NCBI RefSeq assembly: GCF_039555335.1
Contig: NC_092635.1
Location: 70,096,058 to 70,160,057 of the forward strand
Direction: 5' to 3'
DNA from: Amphiura filiformis
Taxonomy: Eukaryota > Echinodermata > Ophiuroidea > Amphilepidida > Amphiuridae
DNA: 64,000 nt
In this document: in pieces, positions 1 through 12,604 of the stretch
Numbering within the stretch: position 1 is the stretch's first letter
How the letters are laid out: each line of letters starts with the position of its first letter
The notes under the pieces: generated by a model
Database searches by the model: none
Told to the model about the DNA's origin: nothing
Seen by the model: the letters and a program-made list of their open reading frames with translations, nothing else
Position numbers and translations under genes: made by a program

Positions 1-905
1 TTTTGTAAAGAGAATGGGTGTGCTGATAAGTTAATCCCGGAAGGTATTAGCCATCGATTGGCAAACATGGTGAATGCTGGGAATGAAAAGGGCTCAAAAG
101 CTATTGAATTCATCAACCAAATTCATGAATTTGAGCCCTTTTCCTTCCCAGCATGCATCACTTTTGCTTATCGATCACTATCACCAATATACCTTATATG
201 TACCCATGTGAAGGCCAAGAATGCCATAATAAAGGTAGTTTAATGTCACATTCTGGTCAATGTTTGTGGAGTTTGTCCATGTACGGACCTTTGAAGTGCA
301 CTGATACAGACAATGAAGCTTCATTTTTATTACAACTGACATTTTCTAAATAAAAAAAAAATACAGAATGACAATTTATTGACTTATCCTTCACTTGTAA
401 CCAATCCTACAAATTGTAATTTTTCTTTTGCTGGGATAACTGATAGAACCTTTAATTCAAAGCAACTTTTTGTCAAAATTCCTGAACAAATAAAATTTCA
501 CCATTTGCTTTGCTTATAAGGTCATTACCCTGCCCATAGACAAGGAGCAATCCTTGGGCCCCTCTTTTCTCGCTTTTATAAGAAAATCTCAATACATCAG
601 AAAACAATTCCAACGTTGTATTAACACATTCACACAACAATATTTTCATAAGTACAAGTTAGGTTGGTTAGATTAAGACATTTTCATGTATGGCTGATAA
701 GGCTGTACAAGTTTTTTGTGTGCATATCCACTCTAAAGAAAGTTAAACATGTACAAGAATATTTTGAGGGGTTAGTGTAAGAAGACCCCCATATGCAATA
801 GCTGCCAAGTGCCATATTTTGGGATGTGTACAATATAGGATGCATAAATTGTTAAATATCTATAGGGCAGCTATAGCAGATAGGGGCTACCCTTCCATTT
901 CTCAC
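1..905. other. Left-edge sequence with no supported gene
   Basis: This stretch lies downstream of the EF-hand gene on its coding strand. It should hold the remaining 3' exon(s) or 3' UTR of that gene if the donor-like site at 905-904 is used, but I could not pick out an exon with convincing splice sites. Apart from the hairpin at 75-153 it is AT-rich unique-looking sequence. Confidence 0.4.
75..153. repeat. 79-nt near-perfect hairpin
   Basis: Positions 75-98 and 130-153 are inverted copies matching at 23 of 24 positions. Part of the 31-nt interval can pair further (AATTCAT near 107-113 with ATGAATT near 125-131, overlapping the outer stem by two bases). Size and shape resemble a pre-miRNA or a tiny MITE; the sequence does not decide between them. 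Confidence 0.6.
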
Positions 906-1076
906 CTCATTTGTCTTTTGATCTGATTCAGATGTAGGATTGAAATCCATAGTAGCTTCTATGATATCTTGTGGCATGTTTTTGATCCAATTTACAAATT
1001 GGTCCTCGTCAATAAATCCTTGCTTCTTGGTATCTACCTGTTCCATAAAAACTCTTCCAAGTCTTTCAACTACTTC
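906..1076 (-). CDS. EF-hand gene, exon 5 (last one found)
   Basis: The acceptor is TATCAATATTCAG at 1077-1078 and the exon starts in phase 0 with EVVERLGRVFMEQVDTKKQG. It encodes 57 residues including EF-hand 4. A GTGAGA donor follows at 905, preserving phase 0. If the donor is not used, the frame runs 17 more codons to a stop at 852. Confidence 0.75.
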
Positions 1077-4000
1077 CTGAATATTGATAACAAGAAATGG
1101 ATGATAATATACCCACAGTTAATCTTGACATTAATGCACTACTGTTTGAGAACAAAAGATGTTAGCCCTATAAACATAACTACTCCCTATTCCAGAAAAA
1201 TACAGCACACATTTTTTGGAATTAAAAAAATATTATCTTGTTTTGCCAAATGAAACATATATCCTTTAGTTAGTTCTGATTGGCAATAAAAGTCAAATTT
1301 TACAATTTGTTCAATTTTTGGAAATAAGAGCCAAAACATGTGTTTTAAAGGTTGATCATCCTAAGTACACTGTGACTCGACCAAATCATTCCATAACCCA
1401 TTCCACATTTTCTCTTTATTCATTTTATTGTCCTTAGTAGAGTGAAAACTACAGATTCAGATTAAACTTTGAGATCATCACTTACCTGACTTGAATCTTG
1501 GTACACTTCAGCAAGTATTTCATTGAGTATGGTTTGATCTAGTGGCTGTCCACTGTTTAATGTACAAAAGGCAACTGTAGGGAGACATACACATAGTACA
1601 TAAATTATAAACTGGGCTCATAAAGAAACTTATATTTTTGCACAAGGTCATATATATCTTAAAATCCTGTCCATAAAAATGAACCAAAATTACACACAGT
1701 ATTGCTTCAATACTCTACTCTAAACACATATTAGTAACCAAGCAGTTGTCCAACTGACACAACAGCAAAATGCACTGACACAGAACAGCTTCTTGGACCA
1801 CATTCACAGGCGAATAATTGGCACTCAGCAAAAGAAATTTGTGAGAATGCGTACAAGATCCTTACAGATGTAATAATTTCCAAAGAGTAAGTGGAATAGT
1901 GTAGAGCGGGGCTGCTCCTGCCTTTCACACACTTTCTTCGAGAAACAGGTCTTGTTCCACACTATTCCACTTACTCACAGATTTCCTATGTTGGGTGCCA
2001 ATTATTGGGCTGTGAATGTGGTCCAGGAAGCTGTTTCATGTCAGTGCACTTTGCTGTTGTGTCAGTTGGACAACTGTTTGGTTACTGACCAGTGTTTAGA
2101 GTAGAGTATTGAAGTAAACCTGTGTGCAATTTTGGTTTATTTTTATGGACAGGATTTTAAGATATGACCTTGTGAAAAATTATAAGTTTCTTTTTGAGCC
2201 CAGTTTATTATAGCCTTTGTGATTATTTCATATGTATAAATCTAATGTTAATAAACATGACATTTTATAGTCTCCTCTAAAATACCATTGTTCAATATAT
2301 ATCCAGCTAACTTGCTCTTTGAGACATATTTTTCTTTAAATATACTTTTCCCCAAACAAAATGTTGAATAGGAGTTAATGTAGGTAAATTTACAAGTACC
2401 AAAAGACCTATATTTGTGCAAACTTCATTGCTGTCTGTTTAATGTAGAAATGAAAACATTGTATATAAATAATACCCACTTTCTGAAAATCATTTTGTCC
2501 CCAACTCAACCCATTCCCATCCACTTCAATTCCCTCCACTGGAATAAGCCACATTTGTTGTGCTTGTAAGTCGTAGTACAATAGAGCAATTTTTAATTAA
2601 GACATTGATCCCCATAGAGCTTCACACAGATAACAAACACTTTCTGTGCACAACCTTGCTAATATCCCTTCCCTGCTCATCTAAAATGGCTACCATGGAA
2701 ACTAATCTATGTGCATTAAAGGTGAATTTAAAAACTGTTTATTAGGAATGAGGAATAATCATTTGAAATGTTTATAAAGCATTATTGTAGAACATAACAT
2801 TTTCCATCTCTCACATATCCAAGACAGCCATATTGGCTTGTGCCATCAGCGCATTTATGCACCATGAGCAAGGAATGGGAATTTGACACATTTATGCGCT
2901 GTGTGTGAGTGAAGGAAGTGTTATGGGACCAAGATGGGTTCACAGGTTTTTGCCGCAGGTGGAAAAAAAATGTGGTTTTAACCGCGGTTTTAACCGCTTG
3001 GCAAAAACAGTTTTTGCCGGCAAAAATGGCAAAAACCAAAAAAGTGATTTAAAGTTCCGATTTTTGATCTCAAAACGAATTATTAAATTAAAAAATTAAT
3101 TTCTATTTAACTGAAATGTGGCATATCAAATTCAAATTTTTTTCATTTTAAGAACTTGATGAGACAAAAATTAAGTTGAATGATTCATTAAAAGATGAAT
3201 GTTTACTGTTTATTAGCTTTCTGTGTACTTGTTAACATTTGAGTGACTATAAATGAGTTTTTGCCATTTTTGCCGGTTTAAAGCAGGCAAAAACTGTCAA
3301 AAACAGGTTTTTGCCAGTTATTGCCACTTTGTCGGCAAAAACAGGTTTTTGCCGGCAAAAACCGAACCCTGGGACCAAGATGGGTTATTCAATTTGAAAT
3401 CCATACACTCCCTATCATGGAAGACATGACTTAATCACCTACACAGAGAGTTTGAATTTTAAATGGGGTTACCTGAATAGGAAGAAGAGCTATTCAATTT
3501 TTACTATCATGGAAGACATGACCTTGATCTCCTACACAGAGAGTTTGAATTTTAAATGGGGTTACCTGAATAGGTGATTTCATTTGAAATCTACACTCTC
3601 TGTGTAGGAGATTAAGGTCATGTTTTCCATAGGGGGGTATGGATTTCAAATGGAAGGGCCTGGTTTTTCTTTCATTTGAATAAAATGGACAGAAAATCTT
3701 CTTTGATGGAAATTACGAACACTATGTGACCTGCTACCACAAAATGAGGGAAAAGTCGCAAGTTGGTATTTTTGAGACATCCTGGCTGACTGAGTTGATA
3801 TTCTTTGTTCGCTGCACACCTGTACAAGCTCTACAAGCCAGTGGTCTGTCATTAGTGAATGGCCCATTGTGCCCCCATTCACAAAGGACATACATGTACT
3901 GCTGGCTTGAACATGACTGTGCGTGTGAAACAAAGAACACCAATGCAGTAGTCAGGGCATCTCGAAAACTACCAACTTCCGATTTTATGCTCATTTCGTG

Positions 4001-7000
4001 GTAGCAGGTCACATATTATGTAAATTTTGGCAAAGAATAAAAAAAATGGAAAGTTGACCCAAATTGTACATTAAAATGGTTTTCAAGAATCTTACCTCTA
4101 ACTCTGGCTTCTGTGTCTGCATTTTTGTACCACCTGGATGCATTGCAGAAAGTCTGGAATGCCACTTCACCATTGATGTTTGCTGGAAATTCTTTAAATA
4201 TCTGATGCAAGAAATAAAAACATGTAATTTTACACACATGCACAAAAGTAAGCAGGTTATTAAGAGATGCAAAAATACTTGTAAATGTAAATAAATTCTC
4301 ACTATCTAACATTGTGTGTGTGGGTAGGGTGGTTTGTAGGGGTGGGGGTGTGGCGGTGTATGGGTGGGGGTGTAAAAACCAACACATGTAAACATAACCC
4401 AACTTGAAAAAAAGCAAGGGACAAACCCACAGTCTTCCTATCACTAGATGGATGCCCTCACCAGGCCTAACAAAAATAATCTTTGGTTTCCGGTTACACT
4501 GCTGGAAAAAACTGGGATGGTAGGTAGGAAAAAAATTTTATTTTGAAAATTTTTTTTGATCCATGATGCAAACTATTATAGCCCTCTAACCCACCCTAAC
4601 CTACGACATGTATAACTATACAAACTAAGGCTGGCATTTTCGGGCGGGCTTGCGGGTACCCGCCCGAGATTATCCGGGTACCCGAAATTAAATTTTTAAA
4701 ATATTTTTTCAAAAATTGGATAAAATTACTTGAGTCGGCAGGGTTTTACACGGTCGGTCGGGATACCGGAAACCAAACATTATTTTTTTAGGCCCCATTA
4801 GGCCACCAGATCCCACTGTGAAACTGTGGTTCATGTGCAGGATGCATAGTCCCATTAACCTACTTTTACCTGAAACACAAATTTAAACATAACCACTGTA
4901 AATGAAATGTAATTGATAATAATAATATATCTAGATTTGAAATCATCAATAATAAGGATGCTAAATTAAATATTAAAAACTAACTTACTTTCAGGGCCAT
5001 TGCATCACCATTGGTTACAGAGTCTTTTTGAAGAAGACCATTTTCATTACAACCAAGTTCTTGAAATTGGACCCATAGAGCTTTCACATCAGCTTCTGGT
5101 ACTGTGAAAATTTAAAAAAACAATAAAAAATGATCATAGTATACATAGGACTTGAGAATGAAGGCGAGGATGACAATATCGATATGGCACTTGTATGGCA
5201 GTTCTTGGCAAGTTCCTTTGCCAGAGACAAACGAAAAGAGCAAACTAGCTCAGACATTAAAGCAATAATGTGTGATTTGCATAAAGAATAGATTCCTATT
5301 TAAATGTTTGTTTTCACTGATCACATTATCCCCTTTTATTTTCGAGCCAAACAAATGAGGCCAAACGAAGAAAATTGCGATTTCATTCCAGCGCCTACAA
5401 TGCATGTACTACGCTCGCCGAACGTAACATATAATACTGCACGGAGCATCGCGCTCGACGTGTGTACATACAAGCTGACATCTATGTGAGATGTTAGCTT
5501 GCAGTCGATCGATGAATTCTGAATAAAACCGGGTTGACCCGGTAAATATAAAAAGTTAAATTTTACTGTTATTAGAGCACTCCAGGCTTAGTCTTTTACT
5601 TGGTATTTTACACCACTGGGCATTATAATTATGCAAAAAGGAGAAATCTGAGTAAAATTGATGGCGTCGCTGTGAAGCAAATCACACATTATGGCTTTAA
5701 ATCAAGCAATTTTCGTACATAAATCATGCATTTAAACCCAATAAGAAAACTATGTCTGGTTCCATACAGCAATACGCAGTATTGCTGTCTGGTTAGCAGG
5801 TACGAATAATTCCGCGTGAATTGAGACGTCGGAGCCGGTCAAACACAGAGGACTAGCCAACATCCCGTATCCTACTATCACTCAAACAAGCAAATCTCTT
5901 CACGAATTCACTCACCTTGTGATCCTATATCATCAGTTGAAACAAACATCTAAGTTTCCAAAAACAACTTTGTCATTCATCAAAACTACAAGTAACTTCA
6001 TTAATAAAAAATTGAAATCCTACTATTACCTGTTATTGAAAATTTTGTTCAATTTATGTCAACCAAAAGAACGCACGAGTTGAGTTCAGTTGACCAAAAT
6101 GGTATCTGCTGCCATGCCTCCTGTCACCCAAAGATCTTTTAGTAAAGCTAGATGAGAATAAGTATATGTGTTCACGTAACCTCCTTCAACTCATTTGCAT
6201 AGAATTGGATACCAGGGTCGTATTCTGATTAGTCGAAGTTCGAATTAGCATACTTTTGGATACCTAACCTCCATTGGATTTACCTAATTAATTATTAATG
6301 ACAATTACGTTGTTTACATCATGACGTCATTAGAGCTTGTCACTCGTCCGATTCGAAACACGAAAAGCATTTGCACTTTTCTTTCCATTAATGTTATATC
6401 ATGAAATACCATATAGCGGAGGTGTTAGTTTTTTATATAAGGAAAATATTCAAACCGATGACCCCATGTTGATAATGGCTAGATATGCTGTATTAGTTCT
6501 GGAAAGGGTCTGGCGACGGGTCCGGCATTTTGTTCCTTCAGATTTTGAGGTATTTTAGTAGACTTGCTTACCAGTCGTTTTCGTTATCCTAACTACAGAT
6601 TGCATAATTGGAAAGTGAACTTCGACGCACGTGATGCGAAAAAAGTCTTGCCGTACCTTTTTGATTCATTTTTCAGCCGGGACGGTTACCTTTGCGGCCA
6701 CGCAGCGGTATAGGGATGACCGGTTCTTGTGTATATAGAATTCTGTGCTGTCACCTCAGATATGACGTCAGTATCAAGCTGCTTATTAAATATTCATGAA
6801 AAGGTCACAATCGGTGGATCGGATTGGTTGAAATCAACGCCACGTTTTTGACCTTACAGGGGTAAGAGATATGCATATATTCATGTATGAAAACAGCGAT
6901 GCGGATATAGTATCATCACCGGGACTGAGAAATGCGACATTTTCGATGTTTGTACCGGGGAATTTCAGACACGGAGACTCCGCGGAGATTTCTGCAAATT

Positions 7001-8293
7001 TGTCCAAAGGTAACCAAAGGGTTGGGGATCGCATTTTAACTATCACTAGTAAATGTTTCGGAATAAGCCAAATCGCTATTGTAACTTCCGGTTTTTTTAG
7101 GACACTTTGCCCTTTGACCTATCTGGAAAATTCGGGTTTTGTGCGTACAAAATATAATTTAAAACTTGTTACTAGAATAAAACAAACTTAAAAACATTAT
7201 TATTAAATGAATTAATTATTTAAATATTTTTAATGATAACATTATGACAATAATAAATAAATTATTAATAATTACAGCAATTTTCCCGATAGGTCAAAGG
7301 ACAAAGTGTCCTAAAACTGCAAAAACTGTCCCACAATGCATTGCAAACTTCCAATGCCGATTGGGCTTATTGCGGTCGGCTAAAAAATAGACAGTTTCGG
7401 GGACTGTAATTAGTGTAGATGTCACATTTTGAACAGTGAGCGATAAGTGACCAATTTGATGCTCAGCACAAGTCATGATTCATGAAGTGTTTATCTTTAC
7501 TCAGGGTATAAGAAAACCTAGTTCACCACGTAAACTTATGGCTCAAAATTCAGACCGCTCGCCAATAAGTTTACTGCTTTCTATGTTTTGAAATTTGTTG
7601 ACGTTTTAACGATCCCCGATTCCCGGTCGCTTATTTTAGCCGTGTCACGTCACATGCATGACGCTGGTGGGTACCAACCAAATTTCAGAAAAGAAAAAAA
7701 ACCTCGATCGCCGATAACGATGTGATATGGGACTTACATAGGATTACACCGAGATATTTCTTGCCAAAATTTGACCATTTCTAGGCAAGTTGGCCCTACT
7801 TTGTTTGCGTTATATGAAAAAGGACAGTCTTAAGTAAGCATAAGTGCAACGCTTTTGATGTTTTGATGTTTTGGGAGACTGGGAGGGTTCAGAACAAAAA
7901 AATGATGGAGCCTATTCTTGACTGTGTAATATTCCTTCAACCAGTTGCCGTGCGGTAACAGTCTTATACGATGGACAGATAGTATCAGTTTGTGAATGAG
8001 GACATCGTATAAGTTCCTTGTACTAAAGAAAACCTATAAACTCTAAATTAAAACCTGTAATTCTGATGCTTTCACAGCATATGTGCTGGGCCTTTACTAC
8101 CACACAGCCAGTACTGCGTATGAGCTGTGTCAAATCAGATAGCCCTAGCTCTCCAGATGAATTACATTTTTTAAGCTTACTCACCATTGCATTCCTTTGC
8201 ATGTTTGAGTATCCACTCGTCGTCTGCTGGTTTTATGATGTCTGCCAAAATTGTCCCGTCATCTCCAGGAAAATTCGAAGCTACAGTCCCCAT
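906..8293 (-). CDS. Four-EF-hand protein, calcineurin-B/CHP-like (gene span, five exons)
   Basis: Five exons join with consistent phases: 8293-8185, 5101-4989, 4201-4096, 1574-1486 and 1076-906. They give 196 codons starting MGTVASNFPGDD. All junctions are GT-AG. The product has four helix-loop-helix units: one around LWVQFQELGCNENGLLQ, one around INGEVAFQTF, one around RVAFCTLNSGQPLDQ, and a fourth with loop DTKKQGFIDEDQ. Spacing and order match the calcineurin B / CHP / calaxin class, whose members are small cytosolic Ca2+ sensors that dock on enzymes, exchangers or dynein. The loops are degenerate: the fourth has Gln at position 12 instead of Glu and lacks the acidic residues at 3 and 5. 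Calcium binding may therefore be weak or lost. The reading frame can also run from 906 to a stop at 852 without splicing, so the true C-terminus is open. I do not recognise a specific orthologue. Confidence 0.75.
1486..1574 (-). CDS. EF-hand gene, exon 4
   Basis: This 89-nt exon runs from CTACAG|TT to CAG|GTAAG. Its first two bases complete a Val codon with the single base left by exon 3, and it ends in phase 0. It encodes AFCTLNSGQPLDQTILNEIL and on to the Ser-Gln end, the second half of EF-hand 3. Confidence 0.8.
1607..2208. mobile_element. Foldback element in intron 4-3 of the EF-hand gene
   Basis: Two arms of about 300 bp are inverted copies. They begin ATAAACTGGGCTCA at 1607 and end TGAGCCCAGTTTAT at 2208, with a centre near 1905. 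Matching blocks along the arms include the segments around 'caactgacacaacagcaaa' and 'aatactctactctaaac'. No coding capacity is visible. The arms differ at many sites, so this is an old insertion. Confidence 0.8.
2924..3386. mobile_element. 429-bp insertion flanked by a 17-bp target-site duplication
   Basis: TGGGACCAAGATGGGTT occurs exactly at 2924-2940 and 3370-3386. Between them (2941-3369) lies sequence built from short inverted and direct blocks of the type GTTTTTGCCGGCAAAAAC at both ends, around an AT-rich middle. A 17-bp duplication is typical of retroposition by target-primed reverse transcription rather than of cut-and-paste DNA transposons. No poly(A) tail or tRNA-like head was seen. 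Confidence 0.75.
3383..3655. mobile_element. Degenerate MITE of the 'CTATTCCAGTTGAAATCC' family
   Basis: It contains blocks such as 'gaaatccatacac', 'ggaagacatgac' and 'ctacacagagagtttgaat', arranged as one direct duplication plus an inverted copy. The same blocks recur at 11757-11923, 13361-13476, 14166-14350 and 33001-33796. Its ends are eroded. Confidence 0.6.
3725..4013. mobile_element. 289-bp MITE with TA target duplication
   Basis: The terminal inverted repeats read TGTGACCTGCTACCAC and continue with minor differences. TA dinucleotides flank both ends (3723-3724 and 4014-4015). This is the pattern of non-autonomous Tc1/mariner-type elements. It is noncoding. Confidence 0.75.
4096..4201 (-). 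CDS. EF-hand gene, exon 3
   Basis: This 106-nt exon runs from TTGCATCAG|A to GAG|GTAAG. It is phase 0 in and phase 1 out. It encodes IFKEFPANINGEVAFQTFCN and on through TEARVR: EF-hand 2 and the start of EF-hand 3. Confidence 0.8.
4463..4797. mobile_element. Inverted-repeat element with GGTTTCCGGT ends
   Basis: The ends share about 30 bp in inverted orientation around AATAAT and TTTGGTTTCCGGT (left 4463-4495, right 4765-4797). The interior carries strong GGGTACCC palindromes that resemble those in the hAT-like element at 19527-19966. Target duplication is not clear. Confidence 0.5.
4989..5101 (-). CDS. EF-hand gene, exon 2
   Basis: This 113-nt exon runs from TTTTCACAG|TA to AAA|GTAAGT. Its first two bases complete a Val codon with exon 1 and it ends in phase 0. 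It encodes PEADVKALWVQFQELGCNEN and on through DAMALK: EF-hand 1. Confidence 0.8.
5261..5696. mobile_element. 436-bp TTAA-flanked MITE
   Basis: The ends are inverted copies (AGCAATAATGTGTGATTTGC against AGCCATAATGTGTGATTTGC) and TTAA lies at both flanks (5257-5260 and 5697-5700). A second, inverted copy lies at 33049-33657. TTAA duplication is the hallmark of piggyBac-type transposition; no transposase is present. Confidence 0.85.
7094..7317. repeat. Inverted-repeat hairpin in EF-hand gene intron 1
   Basis: Arms near 7094-7133 and 7277-7317 are inverted copies around TTTAGGACACTTTG and CCTTTGACCTATC. The AT-rich spacer is about 140 bp. Probably a small MITE. Confidence 0.6.
8185..8293 (-). 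CDS. EF-hand gene, exon 1 with start codon
   Basis: ATG is at 8293-8291. The exon encodes 36 residues (MGTVASNFPGDDGTILADII and on to LKHAKECN) and ends in phase 1 at AATG|GTGAGT. The joint codon with exon 2 is Val. No earlier in-frame ATG was chosen because the upstream sequence is AT-rich and shows no coding bias. Confidence 0.75.
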
Positions 8294-9634
8294 TATATGA
8301 TATACATTTACTTATTTTGCTGTACTTCGTTTATAATCTTGTCCAAAATTCGTGCAAAAAGTAGCAGAATACTGCTTTTTTCTCTCATTATTTATTCACG
8401 CGATGCAAAAATTTCCAACACGAATCAAAACATAACCTTTGACCTTTGTAGCCCCAGACGGTGTCAGAAGCGAATGGTGAATGATATTGGTACTTGATTG
8501 CCATTATTTCACTGTGCAGCATGTGTTTAAAAAAAAAAAAAAAAAGGGGGGGGCGAAGGGGCTATAATTTTCTTCGGAAGGGGTTACAAATATGCGGGGG
8601 GTCATACATTTTGATGACTAAAAGTCACAAGATGCCACAGATGTGTTTATTTTATTCAGATAGACGGACTTCAATACAATTTTGGCCTGTTTACGGGGCA
8701 AGGTGTATCGGTGGTTGGTGTCACATAATTTTACTTGCAGAAATGGGGGGGGGGGGTCACAATTTTAATGACGCCAACTTTTTGTACTTAGAGACTGTGC
8801 CCCACATCCGAAGAAAATATAAGACCGGGGAGGGGGGGGGGGTAATTTTTTCGGAATGGAGGAGGGGGTCATGAAAATGTCAAGTGACTGGGAAATAAAA
8901 CTTGTCTGACCCCCTTTCACATACCAGATTATCTGTAATGGCAGAGAACATGCAACATCTCTGGTAAAGGTCAATAAATAAAATAAGGTGGTTGGAGCCG
9001 GCCCCGCGCACAGCACGTTAAAAGTTTGATTGTAAGTGCAACCCCCCAAATGTTTTCGAAGATAATGGAGATGGCAAAGAGTAAACCGTCTAAGATGGGA
9101 CAATAAATTGATAAATGGGGAGTAACGAAAATTTAGCTTTTCCCCCCTCACACTAAAATCCTGGTTACACTAACGACAAAAAATATGACCTAATTTGGCA
9201 TATTTTATGACCCCCAGTACATTCATGACCCCCTTCCGAAGAAAATAACCCCCAGATACGAAAATTGTTATCCTCCTAAAAAGGGTGATTTTTATCCACC
9301 TTTTGACTCGGGTTGGCACTGTGGTGGTGGTCATTGAAATCGCAATGCTCCTTCGCTGGAGTGGGAATGCATATCTATTTTTGTAAGCCATAATGTAACA
9401 TATGCTGAGGAGGACCCCCTAAAGTTTTGTCAAAGTTGTTGAGTTTTATATGATTGCGATCTACTTTCATAAATAAACATGTTCTTTTCGATACCTCAGT
9501 TGTTTGGCTCAAATTTAAATGGGACATATCTAATAGTATAAAAACAAACTTTCTTTCGATGGAAAGAAATATAATTTTTTTTTATTGAAATGTTACAATA
9601 TGGCCATAATGGATATGTGCATACATGTATAATA

Positions 9635-9949
9635 CCGTAGAATTTTGTCTACAAGCATATATTATAATACCTCTAAATGAGGGTATTTTTTATTATTTGG
9701 CATTTGAGCAACTATATTACTGATACAGTCGGCTGTACAAACACATATTATTATTATTGTAAAATCAATCTATTGTAATTTTTGTGTGTGTAGGGTCTGC
9801 CTTTTGGCTCTTTCATTAAAAAAAATTTGTTTTGTGATCATTTCGATCAGTGGTTTTTATCAATGAAAGCGTGAGCCAGTTGACCTAGCAACGGTCATAT
9901 TCTAACATGCACTACACCAGCGAATATGCTTGTAGATGGAATTTTACAG
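9635..9949. mobile_element. 315-bp MITE with TA flanks
   Basis: The left end reads CCGTAGAATTTTGTCTACAA; the inverted right end matches with four differences (CTGTAAAATTCCATCTACAA). TA lies on both sides (9633-9634, 9950-9951). Mariner-type, noncoding. Confidence 0.65.
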
Positions 9950-11756
9950 TATATGATGTAAATTCATATCATAAACAAGACATACATGTATGTATCAGAC
10001 AAATCCAACCAACATAAATACAAACATATTTTTCGTATTGACTTTATTTATTTTCAGAAATATGCAGCAAGACAAATGGTGTAAAAGCATGTGCCAAGAA
10101 TGGTTAAAAGTAAACATTTTAAACATACAGAGAAATTATTTTACTTTCTTCAAATCTTTTTGATTAAGACTGTTAACCATAAATTGTCCAAACATTAAGT
10201 TTTGTTGATAAATTTTGACTTAATTTTTCTATTTTGACAATGTTACAAAATTATTTTGAAATTTGATATTGTCAAAGTTGTATGAACTTTGACAAGTTTT
10301 GAATAAAGTCATATTCTTACATTCAGTCTCCCAAAGAACTTCACATTAAATTGTCAAAATAGTCAGTAGGGTTTCTTTTACTTTGTTTTGATATTTCGAC
10401 TTAAAATGGATGAAAACCCTTCGCTGACAGTTATTACTAAATACTACTAGTATTTCAGGATTTTGAATAAAGAACAACAAAATTAAAATTTGATGGAAAT
10501 CATACATTATGGCTTTAAAATGTTCACTTCAAAACAACATAAAATTGTGCTTTCTATTAAGTAGTGGAATTTCTAATTTTACTGGAAAATAACTATTTGT
10601 AGTTCTTACATTATGCCAACTTCCTTAATATTATATTACTATTAGTACATTATCTATTCCTTTGCTTATTGGAGGGGGACTAAGCCCTGATAAATTTAAT
10701 TCACACACATTTTTATTCTTGGTTAATGTAAATATAGTTTCAATATCAATTGAAATAATCCCTTAACATAGTACCACATTAAAACAACCCAGCAAACACA
10801 AAAATTTTAAAACGTTATACACATGTTATAAACATGTTTTGGTCAGAACGTTCTAATAACATTAAATGTCGGGTTATATGAAGGTCAAAATGAAATGTTT
10901 ATATGAAAAAATACTGCAATATCATTTTTATAATGCTGCCAAAATCTTGCTGTAATTATTTTGTGACAAACATTTTTACAAAATATTTTGTCAACACTTT
11001 TAGTGTTTTAAAAATAACACTACCAGTATGTTTGAATGTTTTGCAGCAAGTTTTCAAAAATGTTATTAAAATGTTACAAAATCTTCACATTACTTGACAT
11101 TTTCTGTTTGCTGGAAAGTAGCTGTCTAAACTGAAAAGATTGTCTCGCATTTACTCTATGCATACGTAATGAAAAAAAAACCAATAGACCAAGGCAGATT
11201 TTTTCTTCTAAGGTTACAATTTTGAGATCAAAACACATTTCTGCTCCATTTACTAAATTTCCAACAAACTATTGCAGATATGTGACTAATAGCTATAATT
11301 AATTTAAAAGCTTCAATTAAATGAATTTATATTGATAAGGGCGACAAAATGGAAAAATAAAGACACTCAAGTAATCCAGAACAGACAATAAATTATCTTA
11401 TCAAATTTAACATAAATTTTAAGTCAAAAGCCACTGAGTACAAAAAAGGATGGAAAAATACCTATACACTAAGATATAAAACATTTTATAAAGACATAGA
11501 TAAAGAATTACTACCTTATACAATGCTGTGTGTAAAATACTATATCAATTCTACAATAATTGACAAAAATGTGACCCTTTTAATATTACCACAATAATAC
11601 AGGTTACAGGATACTCATATTTATGCTAATGATATGGTAATTTATTCACAAAATAAGCATGACAGTTTTTCGTTTAGGTAATGCTGAGAGACAAAAAAAA
11701 ATCATAATTCACACACAAGAGCACACATATTATTGTTATCTTTTAGCAGCCAATGT

Positions 11757-11923
11757 GCTATTCCAGTTGAAATCCATACACCCCCAAAGAAAGACATGAC
11801 CTTAATCACCCATACAGAGGGTGTAGATTTCAAATGGAGTACTCCCATTTGAAATCACACTCTCTGTAATGAAGATTAATGTTATGTCTTCCATAGGGGG
11901 TGTGTATTTGACATGGGATAGCC
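11757..11923. mobile_element. MITE, 'CTATTCCAGTTGAAATCC' family
   Basis: The inverted ends read CTATTCCAGTTGAAATCCAT and its degraded complement. Internal blocks include 'aagacatgaccttaatc' and a central inverted copy. This is one of several copies in the window. Confidence 0.7.
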
Positions 11924-12604
11924 CAATGACAGATAGGACCAGTATGTTGTAGTTGAATGTTTTGCATGCCCACATGCAATAGCGGCAGTCAGCCTTTCGC
12001 CATCTTGCGGTTACAAATGATCTGCGTGTCCAGGCATCGGACGCTACGCGCAGGGCGCAGCTTGCCACGCAGCTGTTATCACGCGCTGATGCTGCGATTT
12101 TGTTGTTCACGCATGCAGATCGAACGACCATGGCAGCGTGTACCTAGTACCCACAAGATGGTGGCATATGATGTCACGCTGACGGCCTCTATAGTGTATC
12201 CTACATGCTTCAACATACATTTAGAACATAATTATGTATTTCACATGTACCAACAACAAAACATACACTGACAACAAAACATACATAAAATGGAAAAGTA
12301 TTATATAGTAGTTCCTGGCCCCAAGTCACTCTACACATGAAACATTTAACATTCAAAAAATGTTCTGATATTATGTGTGTATCTATCTAAATATTAATAA
12401 ATTCAAATTGTTATCCAAACAAAGTAAAACTACATAACATTTCAAATCAAGCTAAATGAATTAGCATAAGCAATATTTTCTTTTTGCAGGCACAAAATGA
12501 GAAGTATACAACTGAGTATAGTGCAAATTAAAGTACTTTATATCTAAATTTCATTCTACTCACAAAACCTGATAAATAAAATTCTTTTTTGACAATTAAC
12601 TTAA

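Noticed and set aside
8066..8497. 143-codon plus-strand frame over the EF-hand exon 1
   Set aside because: It is a shadow of the minus-strand exon and its intron, with no motif and no splice logic.
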